Source of the DNA: Collinsella sp.
Lineage (GTDB): Bacteria > Actinomycetota > Coriobacteriia > Coriobacteriales > Coriobacteriaceae
Direction: 5' to 3'
Assembly (NCBI GenBank): GCA_019413955.1
Contig: DXMX01000043.1
Location: 1 to 14,182 of the forward strand
Length of the DNA stretch: 14,182 nucleotides
The notes under the pieces were generated by a model. The model did no database searches. It was not told the origin of the DNA and saw only the letters and a program-made list of their open reading frames with translations. Numbering within the stretch: position 1 is the stretch's first letter; each line of letters starts with the position of its first letter. Of this stretch, positions 1-5,608 are shown one piece after another. Made by a program: the position numbers and the translations under genes.

Positions 1-2
1 GC

Positions 3-134
3 GCCAGGCCGCGAGCACCATCCGCGATAAACGTCGGCATCGAAGCCTTCTCGCGTCTGCGCATCAATCGCTACGAAGGTGTCATTCGAGCAACTAATCT
101 CCGCGACCGCGCTCACGAGCTGTTTCGGCGCTAG
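3..134 (+). CDS. possible 3' end of an unrecognised CDS (partial)
   Basis: The third forward frame is open from the window edge to a TAG at 132-134 and reads ...INVGIEAFSRLRINRYEG then ...RDRAHELFRR-stop. Many third codon positions are G or C, and the composition (mixed hydrophobic and Arg/Glu, helical-looking C-terminus) is protein-like. The other two forward frames stop at about 30 and 97. I recognise no family. It could be the tail of a gene starting outside the window or a chance open stretch, since only 43 codons are visible. Confidence 0.3.
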   Translation, partial: ARPRAPSAINVGIEAFSRLRINRYEGVIRATNLRDRAHELFRR

Positions 135-331
135 CCGGGACGGGTGTGCTTGCGGCCCCTTGCTCGCGTATTTCCCATTGGTTTCGCGTCCGTTGCTGCG
201 CCGTTTCCAAGATTGCGGCAGCATTTCCATTCGACAACGCCGCGTTTAACAACGCTGTATCTGGTCTACACCAGTTGCCCCTCGGCCGCATTATGGGCGC
301 CGACAACGTTTATGCGATCAAGGGGGAGCGA
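135..331. other. amtB upstream region
   Basis: About 200 bases between the possible upstream stop and the amtB start. I see no convincing -35/-10 pair. The frame that leads into amtB stays open back to a GTG at 146, but the encoded stretch does not resemble an Amt N-terminus. A 15-base sequence, CGACAACGTTTATGC, occurs at 301-315 and again at 348-362 inside the amtB start region. The ribosome-binding site AGGGGGAG is at 321-328. Confidence 0.4.
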
Positions 332-1609
332 ATGTACGATACGGGATCGACAACGTTTATGCTCATCTGCACCATGCTCGTGTTTTTAATGACACCGGGT
401 CTGGCGTTTTTCTATGGCGGCCTGTCCAGGCGCAAAAATGTCATCAACACCATGCTTATGTGCTTTGGCGCCATTGGTCTGGTTGGTGTGCTGTGGATTG
501 TTGCCGGCTGGTCGCTGGCCTACGGCGGCGACGGTTCCAGCCCGCTTATTGGAGGCCTTGACCAGCTGCTGTGCCTGCCGGTGCTCAACCAGGTGCTGCA
601 GGCGGCTGAGGGCAATGCCGCGGACGGTGCCGTCTATCCTCAGATTATCAACATCGCCTTTCAGATGGCATTTGCCATGATTACTGCCGCTATCGTCACG
701 GGCAGCCTAGCCGGCCGCGTTAAGTTTGGTGCCATGACGGCTTTCCTGGGCATTTGGCTGCTTGTGGTCTATGCGCTGCTCGCCCACATGGTCTGGGGCG
801 GCGAGGGCTCCTTTATCGGCGACATCATCGGCGCACTCGACTTTGCCGGCGGCGACGTGGTACACATTTCGTCCGGTCTCACGGGCCTGATTCTCTGCTT
901 AATGCTCGGCCGTCGTCGCGGTTTTGGCATGGTGAGCTACCGTCCGCATAACGTGCCGTTTGTGGCGTTGGGCGCCGGGCTGCTTTGGTTTGGCTGGTTT
1001 GGCTTTAACGGCGGCAGCGAGTTTAAGGCCGACGCCGTGGCCGCGCTTGCCATCCTCAACACCGTGACGGCCAGCGCGGCGGGCATGGTCTCGTGGCTTG
1101 CCGTCGAGCGCGTGCATACCGGCCGCCCCACGCTGGTGGGTGCCAGCACCGGTCTGGTTGCGGGCCTTGTGGTGGTCACGCCTGGTGCGGGTTTTGTCGA
1201 GCCGTGGGCGGCGCTGGTCATGGGCCTGATCGTCTCGCCTGTCTGCTACCTGGCCATCAGCCATCTCAAGACCAAGTTTGGCTACGACGATGCACTCGAC
1301 GCGTTTGGCTGCCACGGCATCGGCGGCATCTTGGGCGGCGTGCTCACGGGGCTGTTCTGCGTGCCGGAGCTCTCATGGACCGGTAAGGGCGGCCTGTTCT
1401 ACACGGGCGACGTGTCGCTGCTCATCTCGCAGATTTTGGGCATTGTGGTGACGGTTGCTATTGTGCTGGTGCTCGATTTGGTGATCGCCGCAGTGGTCAA
1501 GGCGCTGTTCCACGGCAGCCTGCGTGTGGACGAGGCCGACGAGGCGCTGGGCCTGGATGCGAGTCAGCACGGCGAGAGCGCGTATCCCTCGTTCTCCGGA
1601 CTTGACTAG
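332..1609 (+). CDS. amtB: ammonium transporter, Amt/MEP/Rh family
   Basis: Integral membrane channel for ammonium uptake, expected to work as a trimer. The start is ATG 332, preceded by AGGGGGAG at 321-328, and gives 425 residues, the usual length. Visible family marks: the N-terminal TPGLAFFYGGLSRRKNV segment; the Amt signature DFAGGDVVHISSG with pore histidine near residue 178; PHNVPFVALGAGLLWFGWFGFNGGSE; and DAFGCHGIGGILGG with the second pore histidine near residue 328. About 11 hydrophobic helices are present. The open frame reaches back to GTG 146, but those 62 codons lack a ribosome-binding site and family resemblance. A P-II gene follows 156 bases downstream, the common Amt-GlnK pairing in which P-II plugs the channel when nitrogen is sufficient. 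The family assignment is very secure. Confidence 0.96.
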   Translation: MYDTGSTTFMLICTMLVFLMTPGLAFFYGGLSRRKNVINTMLMCFGAIGLVGVLWIVAGWSLAYGGDGSSPLIGGLDQLLCLPVLNQVLQAAEGNAADGAVYPQIINIAFQMAFAMITAAIVTGSLAGRVKFGAMTAFLGIWLLVVYALLAHMVWGGEGSFIGDIIGALDFAGGDVVHISSGLTGLILCLMLGRRRGFGMVSYRPHNVPFVALGAGLLWFGWFGFNGGSEFKADAVAALAILNTVTASAAGMVSWLAVERVHTGRPTLVGASTGLVAGLVVVTPGAGFVEPWAALVMGLIVSPVCYLAISHLKTKFGYDDALDAFGCHGIGGILGGVLTGLFCVPELSWTGKGGLFYTGDVSLLISQILGIVVTVAIVLVLDLVIAAVVKALFHGSLRVDEADEALGLDASQHGESAYPSFSGLD

Positions 1610-1610
1610 C

Positions 1611-1720
1611 GGCACGGCTTTCCCAGGCACCCGACCTTGCCCCTCAAACCGTCGCTTGCGTACCAAAGTACGCGGCGCTCCTCTTTCGGAGCAATCTCGG
1701 GCACCTGGAAAACCCGTGCC
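1611..1720. repeat. ~110-bp imperfect palindrome (MITE/REP-like) between amtB and glnK
   Basis: The outer arms at 1611-1643 and 1688-1720 are complementary at about 26 of 33 positions; both ends read GGCACGG when each is read inward. Inside are two smaller hairpins: GCGTAC/GTACGC (1658-1663, 1668-1673) around CAAA, and GCTCC/GGAGC (1677-1681, 1688-1692) around a 6-base loop. The second hairpin competes with the innermost part of the outer stem. There is no T-run after the right arm, so it is not an ordinary terminator, and I see no target-site duplication. It fits a dispersed palindromic element or a structured RNA in the amtB-glnK transcript. Confidence 0.6.
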
Positions 1721-1765
1721 ATGTGAAGGACAATCAATTTCTTTTATTGAAGAGAGGAATTCACT

Positions 1766-2104
1766 ATGAAGAAGATTACGGCGATCGTTCGTGCCGAGAA
1801 GCTTGAGGTTCTTAAAGACGCGCTGTTTGCTGCTGATGTTCGTGGTATGACCATCAACCAAGTGCAGGGCTGCGGCGCGCAGCATGGCTGGAAGGAATAC
1901 GTGCGCGGCAACGAGTTGCTTGTCAACACGATCCCTAAGGTGCAGTTCACGCTCATTTGCGCCGATGAGCATGTCGACGGAATTGTCGAGATTATCTGCA
2001 ATGCTGCTCGCACCGGTGCCGTTGGAGACGGCAAGATCTGGGTCGAGCCGGTCGAGGAAGTTATCCGCATCCGCACCGGCGAACACGGCCCCGCCGCGGT
2101 GTAG
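1766..2104 (+). CDS. glnK: nitrogen regulatory protein P-II
   Basis: Small trimeric signal protein that binds ATP/ADP and 2-oxoglutarate and controls Amt channels and other nitrogen targets. The start is ATG 1766 with GAGAGGA 7 bases upstream; the 112 residues equal the E. coli GlnB length. Conserved features: MKKI start, Gln39 in the T-loop region, PKV with Lys58, GDGKI with Lys90, and the C-terminal VIRIRTGE with the two ATP-binding arginines. The odd point is the T-loop tip: RGNEL replaces the usual RGAEY, so the Tyr51 that is uridylylated or adenylylated in other bacteria is Leu, and Tyr46 is Val. Tyr45 is present. I infer control by ligand binding only. The position after amtB supports GlnK rather than GlnB. 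Confidence 0.94.
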   Translation: MKKITAIVRAEKLEVLKDALFAADVRGMTINQVQGCGAQHGWKEYVRGNELLVNTIPKVQFTLICADEHVDGIVEIICNAARTGAVGDGKIWVEPVEEVIRIRTGEHGPAAV

Positions 2105-2117
2105 AATCGACTGCCTG

Positions 2118-2171
2118 CCATCCGCAACGTTAAAATACTGCAATGAGGCACAAGACTTGCGTTGCGGATGG
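2118..2171. promoter_or_regulatory. 12-bp perfect inverted repeat around a -10-like box, upstream of tetR
   Basis: CCATCCGCAACG at 2118-2129 is the exact reverse complement of CGTTGCGGATGG at 2160-2171, with 30 bases between. A TAAAAT box at 2131-2136 sits just inside the left arm, which would start transcription near 2143. The right arm would then lie in the leader and supplies the GGATGGA that precedes the ATG at 2179. It could be a split operator for the TetR protein or an RNA/DNA structure. The -35 is not clear. Confidence 0.5.
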
Positions 2172-2178
2172 ACAGATT

Positions 2179-2841
2179 ATGGGGCGTAATAAATATCCCG
2201 AGGAGACGGTCGCGAAGATTCTCGACGCGGCGCTGGAGCTATTCTGCGCACAGGGTTATGAGGGGACGAGCATTCAAGATATCGTCGACCGCCTCGATGG
2301 CATGACCAAGGGCGCTGTCTATCATCACTTTAAGAGTAAAGAAGAGATTTTCAACGCCGCATTTGATCGGGCAATGGCTCCGATTGTTGAGCGCCGCCGC
2401 TCAACGCTTGGTATCGGTAATATGAACGGAGCCCAAAAGCTCAAGCGGCTGTACGCGCCCGAGTCCGTCGTTCCACAAATTGAGCTATGGGCACGCATAC
2501 ATCCTGCGGCGGATCCGGTAAAAAGCTCGCGTCTACTGGCGATGCAGTACCAGGGCTCGTTTGACGAATCGGCCGATGGCTGTCTTTTGCCAGTGATCGA
2601 GGAGGGCATCGCCGACGGCTCCATTGCGTGCGAATGCCCTCGCGAAGCGGCGGAGGCCGTATCGTTGTTGGCGAATCTTTGGTTGCTGCCATTGTTCCGT
2701 CCGCTTGAATCCAAGGACCGAATGCTCGCTCGCGCTCAATGTTTGGCGCAGATGGCTGCCGCGGTGGGACTTGATTTGGGGGAAGAAGTGCTTCAGACAA
2801 CGGCGCAGATTTGGGACGTATGGGACCGCGCCGGGTGGTAA
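2179..2841 (+). CDS. TetR/AcrR-family transcriptional regulator
   Basis: DNA-binding repressor of the TetR family, 220 residues from ATG 2179. The N-terminus YPEETVAKILDAALELF, then GYEGTSIQDIVDRL, then TKGAVYHHFKSKEEIF is a textbook TetR helix-turn-helix (residues about 8-55). The rest is the variable ligand-binding, dimerisation region. A start at 2143 is possible in frame but lies about where transcription should begin and lacks a ribosome-binding site. The next gene, an MFS transporter 100 bases downstream in the same direction, is the likely target, because similar ATAC-n5-GTAT palindromes lie at the end of this gene and at the transporter's promoter. The inducing ligand cannot be read from the sequence. 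Confidence 0.92.
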   Translation: MGRNKYPEETVAKILDAALELFCAQGYEGTSIQDIVDRLDGMTKGAVYHHFKSKEEIFNAAFDRAMAPIVERRRSTLGIGNMNGAQKLKRLYAPESVVPQIELWARIHPAADPVKSSRLLAMQYQGSFDESADGCLLPVIEEGIADGSIACECPREAAEAVSLLANLWLLPLFRPLESKDRMLARAQCLAQMAAAVGLDLGEEVLQTTAQIWDVWDRAGW

Positions 2842-2846
2842 TATAA

Positions 2847-2861
2847 ATACTGACGGTATGT
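2847..2861. promoter_or_regulatory. TetR-type operator O1
   Basis: ATAC-TGACG-GTAT at 2847-2859, followed by GTA. It lies 6 bases after the tetR stop and shares the ACGGTATGTA half with the operator at 2909-2927. Two near-identical copies just upstream of the MFS gene point to binding by the adjacent TetR protein. Confidence 0.55.
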
Positions 2862-2872
2862 AATTGATTTGT

Positions 2873-2896
2873 AAGGGTAGCCACGGCTGCCCTTTT
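2873..2896 (+). terminator. short hairpin terminator after tetR
   Basis: AAGGGTAGCC (2873-2882) pairs with GGCTGCCCTT (2885-2894) over 10 positions with one G-U pair, and runs into TTTT at 2893-2896. It lies between the two operators, so tetR and the transporter probably form separate transcription units. Confidence 0.6.
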
Positions 2897-2908
2897 CAAG
2901 TCATTAAA

Positions 2909-2927
2909 TACATACTAACGGTATGTA
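2909..2927. promoter_or_regulatory. TetR-type operator O2 at the MFS promoter
   Basis: A perfect palindrome, TACATAC-TAACG-GTATGTA, with 7-bp arms and a 5-base centre, ends 14 bases before the transporter's start codon. It covers the region where its promoter must be, so a bound repressor would block transcription or early elongation. Confidence 0.7.
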
Positions 2928-2941
2928 TAGGGGATAGGCTT

Positions 2942-4204
2942 ATGGCTGAAATGCGGAGGAGTAGCGTCTCGTTGGCGCAAAAAACAGTGCGATCTATCAG
3001 GCTTTTCGGTCTTCTTGTTGCACAGCTGTGCGCGTATTCGATGTTGTCGGCACTGTGCTTTGCGTGCCCGCTTTACTTGTTCGATTGCAGCGGCTCGTCA
3101 ACGTTATATGGTGCCGTCGCGGCGATAGCGTTCGTGCCGGGCGTGCTTGCGACTCCGGCTGGCGGAATCTTGGCGGATCGTGGGAGACATCGCGGGGTTC
3201 TTGTGATGCTCGGCATTGTTCTGATGGCTGCATCGCTGTTGTTTATCCCTATGAAGCGTTCGCTGCCTCTTGCCGTTGTCGTGGCAGCAATGCTTTGCGT
3301 CCAATATGGCATCCAATCGCTGCTGAAACCGATGCTTCAAATTGAGACGGTGCACATGATGGGCCAAGAAAAAGTTGAGCGTGCCACAGCGTTGGTCTCG
3401 CAGGTAACCATGGCGAGCAATATCTTGGGGCCTGTAGTCGGGACGGCAGTCTATGGGTGCTTTGGTATCGATGCTCTATGCGAAACCGCGGCGTTGACGT
3501 TTGCGATGTCAGCCCTGCTGTTCGGGGGCACACTCAAGCGATATGCCTCATTTGGAATGACAGGAGACAGTACGACTTGCTCGACATGCCGAAGCGATTT
3601 CCGGGAGTCGATTCGGTACCTGGTTCAAAACGCATCATTGCTCGTTGTGTTTTTGCTTGCGGCTATTTTGAACCTTGCGTTAGTTGGGTTAACGATTGGT
3701 GCTCCCATTGTTGTTTCAAAGCATCTCGGAATACAGTCATCCTTTGTTGGGATTATTGAGGTGGCTATGGGCTTGGGCGGTCTTGTCGGCAGTGGTTTGG
3801 TCGGTATTTGGCCGCATCGTTTTTCCTTCAAGGGCATATGTCGATATGTTGCGATGATCTGTTTTGGAGTCGTACCGATTATTGTCACGCTACTGAGCGG
3901 TCCTGATGAATATGCGTTTACCGCGCTTGCGGCCGGCTCGGCATGGGTCATGGCGTGGGCAAGCATTACATCGGTTGAAATCGTTTCATTTGTTCAGCGG
4001 TCAGCGCCAAAGGAACCCTGCGGAAAAGTGCTGGCATTCGTTTATATGATGCTTTCCTGTGCAACGCCTATTGGCCAATTGGTTTACGGGCTCGCATATG
4101 ATCGATGGGCTCCGGCGATTGTATTCGAAGGAATGTTGGCGGTACTGACGTTGACTACGGTGCAGTTTTATCGGCTGAAAAGTCGCTTGTGGCAATTGTC
4201 TTAA
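2942..4204 (+). CDS. MFS transporter (probable drug/metabolite efflux)
   Basis: Membrane transporter of the major facilitator superfamily, 420 residues from ATG 2942. The frame is open back to 2864, but that would overlap operator O2 and a terminator; AGGGGA upstream of 2942 is the best ribosome-binding site. About 12 hydrophobic segments are visible. The loop after the second helix carries PAGGILADRGRHRGVLVM, a good match to MFS motif A (GxLaDrxGrk). The second half has repeated Gly-rich helices (MGLGGLVGSGLVGIW). Control by the adjacent TetR protein suggests an efflux pump induced by its substrate, as in many TetR/MFS pairs, but substrate and direction are not readable. Codon use is less GC-rich than in amtB or the activase gene, consistent with acquisition by transfer. 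Confidence 0.88.
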   Translation: MAEMRRSSVSLAQKTVRSIRLFGLLVAQLCAYSMLSALCFACPLYLFDCSGSSTLYGAVAAIAFVPGVLATPAGGILADRGRHRGVLVMLGIVLMAASLLFIPMKRSLPLAVVVAAMLCVQYGIQSLLKPMLQIETVHMMGQEKVERATALVSQVTMASNILGPVVGTAVYGCFGIDALCETAALTFAMSALLFGGTLKRYASFGMTGDSTTCSTCRSDFRESIRYLVQNASLLVVFLLAAILNLALVGLTIGAPIVVSKHLGIQSSFVGIIEVAMGLGGLVGSGLVGIWPHRFSFKGICRYVAMICFGVVPIIVTLLSGPDEYAFTALAAGSAWVMAWASITSVEIVSFVQRSAPKEPCGKVLAFVYMMLSCATPIGQLVYGLAYDRWAPAIVFEGMLAVLTLTTVQFYRLKSRLWQLS

Positions 4205-4250
4205 GGCGCAGGGACACCGTGGATTTGCGGAAGCATTGTCCCGCCGCGCC
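4205..4250 (+). terminator. hairpin after MFS gene, no T-run
   Basis: GGCGC (4205-4209) pairs with GCGCC (4246-4250), and GGGACA (4211-4216) with TGTCCC (4237-4242), giving 11 pairs with a small internal loop, starting directly after the stop codon. No U-tract follows, so termination is uncertain; it may only protect the 3' end. Confidence 0.3.
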
Positions 4251-4265
4251 GGGACGCCATTGTCT

Positions 4266-4319
4266 GGGCATGCCTCACCTTCGTCTACAATATCGTGCAG
4301 ACGAAGGAGAGGCATGCCC
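4266..4319. promoter_or_regulatory. 21-bp inverted repeat over the HAD gene start
   Basis: Arm 4266-4286 is complementary to 4299-4319 at 20 of 21 positions (only 4277/4308 mismatched), with a 12-base loop. The right arm contains the whole ribosome-binding site AAGGAGAGG and the ATG at 4314. A TACAAT -10-like box (4286-4291) lies at the left arm/loop border. If transcription starts upstream, the hairpin would bury the ribosome-binding site and start codon. If it starts near 4298, the repeat would act as DNA, for example as a symmetric operator. Confidence 0.6.
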
Positions 4320-5177
4320 ATGATCAAGATGTTTGCGAGTGACTTAGACGGAACGCTGCTGAACGCCCTGCACGAGGCGGATGGGACCATCCGCCGTGCC
4401 ATTCGCGAGCTGACCGAGGCTGGCTTGCATGTGGTTCCCGCGACCGGGCGCTCGACGTTGCCAATCGGCGAGCATGGCTTTACGGGGCTGGCACTCGACG
4501 CCTGTTGCTCCAACGGATCCATCGTGCGCAACAGCCATGGCGAGGTGCTCAAGACCTGGACCATCGACCCTCAGATTACCGATGAGCTGCTCAAGGAGTT
4601 TCCGGATATCTGTTTTGACTGCTCCACGCCCGATGGCATGTTTTCGAGCGGATCGTTTGAGATGCACCAGGCGGGCTTTAAAAAGGACAGTCCTATCAAG
4701 CGCATCGTGATGCGCGGCATGCGTGCGCGTGGCGGGTATCACGAGGAGCAGTATTTCGACCAGTCGATCGGTGACATCCTGCGCCACGATGTGTGCAAGA
4801 TCAACTGCCGCGTGACCTCGCTCGAGCTGGAGCGCGACCTTAAGGCATATTTGGCCGAGCGCTCGGACCGCGTGGTCAACGCGCCGTTCGATCCGGTGAT
4901 GTTCGAGATCACGGACGTGGCGTGCAACAAGGGTGAGAGCGTGGCCTGGTTGGCGGGCTACTACGGTATTGCCGAGGACGAGGTCGCGGTCTATGGCGAC
5001 GGTGGCAACGATATCGCCATGCTCAAGCGTTTCCGTCACAGTTACGCGACCAAAAACGCTAGTGATGCAGCCAAGGCCGCCGCGAGCGCGACTATCGGCA
5101 GCTGTATGGCCCATGCCGTCCCCAAACACATGCTCGCCACCATGCGCAAGCAAAACTCCCGCACCGTCATCGAATAA
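4314..5177 (+). CDS. Cof-type HAD-IIB family hydrolase
   Basis: Cytosolic phosphatase of the haloacid dehalogenase superfamily, class IIB (Cof/YbiV group), 287 residues. Motif I is SDLDGTLL near the N-terminus, with the two catalytic aspartates. The Thr-containing motif II is in VVPATGRS. Motif IV is YGDGGNDIAML, with the Mg-binding GDxxND pattern, preceded by NKGESVAWL, which supplies the conserved motif III lysine. The cap domain lies between motifs II and III. The start may be ATG 4314 or ATG 4320; AAGGAG at 4304-4309 fits either and I chose the upstream one. Typical substrates are sugar phosphates or pyridoxal phosphate; the actual one is unknown. The start lies inside a long inverted repeat, so translation may be controlled. 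Confidence 0.92.
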   Translation: MPMIKMFASDLDGTLLNALHEADGTIRRAIRELTEAGLHVVPATGRSTLPIGEHGFTGLALDACCSNGSIVRNSHGEVLKTWTIDPQITDELLKEFPDICFDCSTPDGMFSSGSFEMHQAGFKKDSPIKRIVMRGMRARGGYHEEQYFDQSIGDILRHDVCKINCRVTSLELERDLKAYLAERSDRVVNAPFDPVMFEITDVACNKGESVAWLAGYYGIAEDEVAVYGDGGNDIAMLKRFRHSYATKNASDAAKAAASATIGSCMAHAVPKHMLATMRKQNSRTVIE

Positions 5178-5206
5178 TGTGACAAAGGGGCAGCCCCTTT
5201 GTCACA
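5178..5206. repeat. TGTGACA-type dispersed palindrome, copy 1
   Basis: TGTGACAAAGGGG (5178-5190) and CCCCTTTGTCACA (5194-5206) are perfect 13-bp arms around three bases, directly after the HAD stop codon. No T-run follows. The same arms, slightly degenerate, recur at 5609-5643, so this belongs to a repeat family. Confidence 0.7.
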
Positions 5207-5224
5207 GGGGTCTGTGTGCTTGGA

Positions 5225-5244
5225 ATACGAACATATATTCGTAT
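5225..5244. promoter_or_regulatory. LexA-like palindromic operator (SOS box candidate)
   Basis: ATACGAA (5225-5231) and TTCGTAT (5238-5244) are perfect 7-bp arms; the whole 20-mer has one mismatched pair. Its core CGAACATATATTCG (5228-5241) matches the Gram-positive LexA consensus CGAACRNRYGTTCG at 13 of 14 positions. It overlaps the -35 region of the promoter just downstream. The consensus is established for Bacillus and relatives; use of the same box here is inferred. Confidence 0.55.
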
Positions 5245-5267
5245 ATATAACTAGGCTCTGGTAGAAT
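5238..5267 (+). promoter_or_regulatory. promoter of the small-peptide gene
   Basis: An extended -10, TGGTAGAAT (5259-5267), sits 18 bases after a weak -35 TTCGTA (5238-5243). The -35 is part of the palindrome, so a bound repressor would block RNA polymerase. Predicted start of transcription is near 5274, giving a leader of about 58 bases. Confidence 0.5.
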
Positions 5268-5305
5268 CGGTATCGTTGACGGCAGTTCCATGTGCCGGGC
5301 AGCGC

Positions 5306-5323
5306 CCTCCATCTGATGGGAGG
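5306..5323 (+). promoter_or_regulatory. hairpin hiding the Shine-Dalgarno of the small peptide
   Basis: CCTCC (5306-5310) can pair with GGAGG (5319-5323), the ribosome-binding site, across an 8-base loop. Such sequestration is common in type I toxin mRNAs, where translation must be restrained. Only five pairs, so moderate strength. Confidence 0.4.
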
Positions 5324-5331
5324 TGATGCCC

Positions 5332-5457
5332 ATGACCGATTTGATTGATTTCGTGAGACTTCTGACCGCTTTGGTCTCGTTCTTCACGGCGCTTGTCGGC
5401 CTTTCCGAGGCACTCAAGCAGCGTTCGAAGCGCAACAGAAGGGGTCGCCGCCGCTAA
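5332..5457 (+). CDS. 41-residue hydrophobic/basic peptide, candidate type I toxin
   Basis: Small ORF from ATG 5332, with GGGAGGTG 7-8 bases upstream, an almost ideal ribosome-binding site. The in-frame ATG at 5326 is too close to it. The peptide begins MTDLIDFVRLLTALVSFF, has one hydrophobic helix (about residues 4-25), then a highly basic tail of Lys/Arg (residues 29-41). This layout, and the strong site followed by GATGCCCATGAC, resemble the putative holin-like toxin and TxpA-type small membrane peptides of Gram-positive bacteria. Toxicity is inferred. The surroundings fit: a LexA-like operator, a leader hairpin, a stable hairpin over the stop codon, and an opposing promoter. A harmless membrane peptide is the main alternative. 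Confidence 0.65.
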   Translation: MTDLIDFVRLLTALVSFFTALVGLSEALKQRSKRNRRGRRR

Positions 5458-5519
5458 GGCGTTGACCCCCTAATGCAAACAACGGCGCTGCCCAGCTAGC
5501 TACAACTTGGGCTGCCGTC
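5433..5519 (-). ncRNA. predicted antisense RNA (antitoxin candidate)
   Basis: A minus-strand promoter at 5526-5554 should start an RNA near 5519. It would read through a stem-loop (5482-5517) and the peptide's 3' region, then reach the hairpin at 5441-5469, after which the minus strand reads TTCTGTTG, a weak U-tract. The product would be about 85 bases, complementary to the last codons and 3' end of the peptide mRNA, the arrangement known from TxpA/RatA and BsrG/SR4. Ends are predicted only. Confidence 0.4.
5441..5469. terminator. stable hairpin over the stop codon of the small ORF
   Basis: GGGGTC (5441-5446) pairs with GACCCC (5464-5469), and CGCC (5449-5452) with GGCG (5458-5461), around a 5-base loop containing the TAA stop. 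On the minus strand it is followed by a short U-rich stretch, so it could end the antisense RNA; no T-run follows on the plus strand. Confidence 0.4.
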
Positions 5520-5525
5520 GACACT

Positions 5526-5554
5526 ATTCTACCCACGAATGACTTTTTGGACAA
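5526..5554 (-). promoter_or_regulatory. minus-strand promoter facing the small ORF
   Basis: Read on the minus strand: TTGTCC (5554-5549), a 17-base spacer, then TAGAAT (5531-5526). The -10 matches 5 of 6 consensus positions, the -35 matches 4 of 6, and the spacer is optimal. It points at the 3' end of the small ORF, and I see no minus-strand protein gene it could serve. Confidence 0.5.
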
Positions 5555-5608
5555 TCGGTACTGCCGCTTCAAAAGCCAGGCACAACTGGCACAACCTAGG
5601 CGGTCGCT

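Noticed and set aside
146..331. N-terminal extension of amtB from a GTG start
   Set aside because: No ribosome-binding site, and the 62 extra residues do not resemble an Amt signal or first helix; ATG 332 has a good site and gives the usual length.
1373..2143. 256-codon minus-strand frame across the amtB end and glnK
   Set aside because: It overlaps two well-supported genes and the palindromic element, and shows no domain.
5178..5206. Hairpin after the phosphatase gene as an intrinsic terminator
   Set aside because: No T-run follows on either side, and a related copy exists at 5609-5643, so a repeat is the better reading, although it might still slow polymerase.
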